From Strigomonas culicis (lineage: Eukaryota > Euglenozoa > Kinetoplastea > Trypanosomatida > Trypanosomatidae), in the NCBI GenBank assembly GCA_000482145.1, contig AUXH01000387.1:1-18714 (forward strand): 18,714 bases of DNA, written 5' to 3'. The notes below the pieces were generated by a model, which made no database searches, was not told the DNA's origin, and saw only the letters and a list, made by a program, of their open reading frames with translations. A program made the position numbers and the translations under genes. This document shows, one piece after another, positions 16,381 through 18,714 of this stretch (its first letter is position 1; every line of letters starts with the position of its first letter).

Positions 16381-17174
16381 ATGAGGCCGGCCGCGGGTGC
16401 ATGGCGGGCCCCGTGTCTGTGGCTGCCGCGTGCTTTCGTGTCTCACGCGCCCCTCTGCCGTTTCACGTTTGTGATAGCAAGCAAATGCCAGAAAAACAGC
16501 GACGCCTCACTTTTTCCGACATATGCCAACACATCGGTGTTGACGCCATCGCGTTTCTCAAAAAAGCCGTCCTATCCAAGAGGGGTCCGCACGTGTCCGT
16601 CAATGCCGATGGCGCATCCATGGTTGGGTTTGCCTCTATCCTTGTGGATGCGGCCACTGTGGATGCTGTGAACATTCTGAACGCCACGCTTGAGGGCATG
16701 GCCGCCGCGGCCGCCAAGCTGGTGGAAGCGCTCCGGAGGGCAGGCGTTCCCTTGTCCGCGCGGAACACGTGCATTTTGATCGACGGAAATCGTGTGCCCT
16801 GGTGCTTTCTCCAAGAAGAGCAGAAAAGGAAGAAGCTGGCCAACCCCAAAACCGTGAAGAGCCGTGGGAAGGAACACGCCGCGCTCCGTAACGTCGTGTG
16901 CCAGTGCGTCGTGAAAGGGGACCAGCGCGTGGCCTCCATTGCCACTGCCTCCATCGTGGCGAAGGTGACCCGTGACGAGTACGCATCGGCCGTGATGCAC
17001 CGGCAGTGCCCCCAGTACGGGTTTGACGAACACAAGGGCTACTGCGTGGCGCGACACACGGAGCTCCTTCGCCAGCTCGGGCCCTGCGCGTTCCATCGCC
17101 GGACGTTTGCGCCGGTTCGCGCCGTTTTGGGGAGCGCAAAGCAAATACGAATGGAGAAGCGTAAATGTACCTGA
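16308..17174 (+). CDS. Bacterial-type ribonuclease HII
   Basis: A 288-residue RNase H type 2 enzyme, which cuts the RNA strand of RNA-DNA hybrids and removes ribonucleotides from DNA. All motifs are present: GIDEAGRG with D25 and E26, AGPV at about 33-36, CDSKQMPEKQR, LIDGN with D159, then KGDQRVASIATASIVAKVTRD with D223, and YGFDEHKGY followed by a HRRTFAPV end. D25, E26, D159 and D223 form the expected DEDD metal site. AGPV and the C-terminal pattern are closer to bacterial RNase HII than to the eukaryotic RNASEH2A subunit, which fits one of the additional RNase HII paralogues of trypanosomatids. A Lys/Arg-rich insert near 167-190 (EEQKRKKLANPKTVKSRGKE) is unusual. No clear presequence is seen from this ATG, the first in frame after a TGA at 16248. 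Codon use is less GC-extreme than in POLIB. Confidence 0.93.
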   Translation: MRTLLYDIELATANVHEAQFIIGIDEAGRGCMAGPVSVAAACFRVSRAPLPFHVCDSKQMPEKQRRLTFSDICQHIGVDAIAFLKKAVLSKRGPHVSVNADGASMVGFASILVDAATVDAVNILNATLEGMAAAAAKLVEALRRAGVPLSARNTCILIDGNRVPWCFLQEEQKRKKLANPKTVKSRGKEHAALRNVVCQCVVKGDQRVASIATASIVAKVTRDEYASAVMHRQCPQYGFDEHKGYCVARHTELLRQLGPCAFHRRTFAPVRAVLGSAKQIRMEKRKCT

Positions 17175-17675
17175 CGGCCCAACTGTGCTCCTAGGCAGGA
17201 CAACAGAGGGATACGAATGATAACCGCAGCGAAGACCTACGGGACGGTATTCTGAGGCCCAAAGAAGTGTCTGTTGCGGTGGGGCTCCGGCAGACGCCCT
17301 TATCCCTACGACTCACCGGCGGCGCTGCTGCGGCCGACTTCAGCTGTCTTCCCATCGCCTAGCACGCGTACGGTGCTGCGGCAGTGTCGGCATGCGAATG
17401 CCGTCTTCAGTGGCACATGTGTGCGGCGCAGCCGCTCCGCCGTGCCTTCATGGCGCACGCAGCGTAATGAGTGACAAAACACACACTGACTATTATCGCG
17501 TGCACTTCTTTTGCTACCCCGTCTGGAGCCTGTGCTGCTTGAGACTCTTCCATTTGTTCCTTCTTTTCTCTTCTCACCCTTTCCTAGTGTTTTTCTTTAC
17601 GAGTTTTGCTTGAAGACTAACTATTTTTTTTTTGCCTTTTTCGTTTTTCATTAAGGATCAAAAAAGGATACCATA
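17175..17675 (+). other. Intergenic spacer downstream of RNase HII
   Basis: The first 300 bases are moderately GC-rich and contain short ORFs (17274-17474 lacks an ATG start; 17392-17613) with no recognisable content. The rest is T-rich. It probably holds the RNase HII 3' UTR. Confidence 0.55.
17620..17655 (+). promoter_or_regulatory. T-rich tract and 3' splice acceptor for the 17676 gene
   Basis: A T-dominated run from about 17623 to 17649 is followed by CATTAAG (AG at 17654-17655). The next ATG is at 17676. Confidence 0.6.
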
Positions 17676-18714
17676 ATGAGCCCGCCAAATGCGTTCATCC
17701 GTACCGAGTTGATCAACAAGACCATATCATACAGCTGCATGCTAATCACTTGCGTGAACCGCTATTTTGAAGAGGAGGGTGATTATTTTTTCAGGGCTTT
17801 CGAAGAGTATGGATATGTGAACACTATGCGGTTCAGTGATTTCTTGGGTGCCGTTCTGTCGCTTTATGAGACCTTTTTCTGTATCAGAGATTGCGTTAAT
17901 AAGCGCAAGGGCAAGAGGATGGATATGGAACCTTTACTGAAGAAAGAGATGATCAGACTGCAAGAAATGGATGAGCAAATAAAACATTTTGACGAACTGC
18001 TAAATCTTTGCTATCCCTCCAACGTAGATAAACAGAAAAATATGCGCGCTGACATATGCAACAACCATCCCACCGTGCAGTTGACCCCTGATTCTATCAC
18101 CAGTCAGGAAATAGTTAAGCCACACGGTAAGTCAATGAGAACGAAAGCTCCTCTATCCAAAGAAGAGCTCGCACCAGGCCCAACGCCACCGCCTAAAGTT
18201 CAGAAAAACACTCCTACACCCCCCACTTCGACTTCTGTCGAAGAGAATGAAGCGGACACCATTACCAACCCGATCTATGAATTTAATTTTGCGGATGCGG
18301 TGAATACCTTCACTTCTCCACTGCCAGAAACAGCATCAGAGCCTAGTGAGAGGCGCTCTGCCACAGCCGAACTGTCGTTCCATATCAAGCGTCAGTCAGA
18401 CTACAACCCCGAGGAGTGGGAGGAGCGGCTGCGCCATGTGTCGAGGTTCAGTTCGATTGGCGAGCTGCTTCGGTATTTCATCGGCACCGAAATGCTTCCG
18501 TTAAAAACCGCATTGGAGCCCTCCGAACTCGATACATTTGCGGAGGTACGGCTGCTCCAGCTCAGTGCGAGAACATCACCACTGTGGCGCTGCACGTTCA
18601 CGCTGCCCGTGACAGAGGAAAACAGGTATATTCTTTCTCGCGCGGGCTCTGACGATGGTGAAGGCCGCTACGTGACGCAGACCAAGGCGTATCCCAAGAA
18701 GCTGAAGTGCAAGC
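17676..18714 (+). CDS. 5' part of an unidentified gene running off the window
   Basis: From the ATG at 17676 the frame is open for 346 codons to the window edge, with no stop. The ATG is the first after a good splice acceptor. Residues about 1-120 are a helical, Phe/Tyr-rich region (CVNRYFEEEGDYFFRAFEEY) ending in a charged coiled-coil-like stretch (KKEMIRLQEMDEQIKHFDEL). A Pro/Thr-rich linker follows (about 150-195, GPTPPPKVQKNTPTPPT). A second ordered part starts near 235, with W248 (YNPEEWEERLRHVSRFSSI) and W304 (SPLWRC). The second part faintly recalls the eIF4E pattern of a Tyr/Trp-led helix, F-S/T-x-I/V, and later a P-x-W, but the acidic residue after that Trp is Arg here, so the call is not made. 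Codon use is clearly less GC-biased in the first 230 codons than in other genes of the window. Confidence 0.8.
   Translation, partial: MSPPNAFIRTELINKTISYSCMLITCVNRYFEEEGDYFFRAFEEYGYVNTMRFSDFLGAVLSLYETFFCIRDCVNKRKGKRMDMEPLLKKEMIRLQEMDEQIKHFDELLNLCYPSNVDKQKNMRADICNNHPTVQLTPDSITSQEIVKPHGKSMRTKAPLSKEELAPGPTPPPKVQKNTPTPPTSTSVEENEADTITNPIYEFNFADAVNTFTSPLPETASEPSERRSATAELSFHIKRQSDYNPEEWEERLRHVSRFSSIGELLRYFIGTEMLPLKTALEPSELDTFAEVRLLQLSARTSPLWRCTFTLPVTEENRYILSRAGSDDGEGRYVTQTKAYPKKLKCK

Noticed and set aside
17274..17613. Short ORFs between RNase HII and the last gene
   Set aside because: One lacks an ATG; both are basic, low-complexity and end in T-rich spacer.

Overview
The window looks like nuclear DNA of a trypanosomatid (kinetoplastid) protist. 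All eleven supported protein genes lie on the + strand and none shows an intron. AT-rich spacers carry long T or CT tracts followed by AG, the expected layout for trans-splicing within a polycistronic transcription unit. Gene content agrees: a kinetoplast-type DNA polymerase I (POLIB type), a kinesin-13, a protein with a CxFxPxI motif common in trypanosomatid proteins, and several small proteins I cannot name. Most coding sequence is GC-rich at third codon positions. The species cannot be fixed from the sequence alone.

Layout. 1-176: 3' end of an unidentified gene. 505-1251: unidentified protein with a mitochondrial-type presequence. 1586-3535: kinesin-13-like motor fused to a C-terminal block of TRAF-type zinc fingers. 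4092-4397: 101-residue putative tail-anchored protein. 5217-5582: small coiled-coil protein. 5583-6656: long gap holding a GC-rich island of unclear status. 6657-7682: SURF1, a cytochrome c oxidase assembly factor. 8267-9157: unidentified membrane protein. 9750-14072: POLIB-type mitochondrial DNA polymerase. 14380-14961: basic, Ser/Arg-rich unknown. 15275-16021: unknown with the CxFxPxI motif. 16098-16168: (CA)n(TA)n microsatellite. 16308-17174: bacterial-type RNase HII. 17676-18714: 5' part of a long gene that runs off the window and has less GC-biased codon use in its first part.

How the genes relate. At least three products are probably mitochondrial: the 505-1251 protein, SURF1 and POLIB. 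RNase HII could act with POLIB in removing RNA primers, but neighbouring genes in trypanosomatid arrays are usually not functionally linked, so this is only a possibility. Regulation is expected to be post-transcriptional. No RNA polymerase II promoter, tRNA, rRNA, CRISPR array or transposon was recognised.

The most notable locus is the polymerase. An intact DEDDh exonuclease domain sits inside the polymerase thumb, while the usual Pol I proofreading position holds a segment that looks like a catalytically dead DEDDy exonuclease. Second is the fusion of a kinesin-13 motor to TRAF-type zinc fingers.
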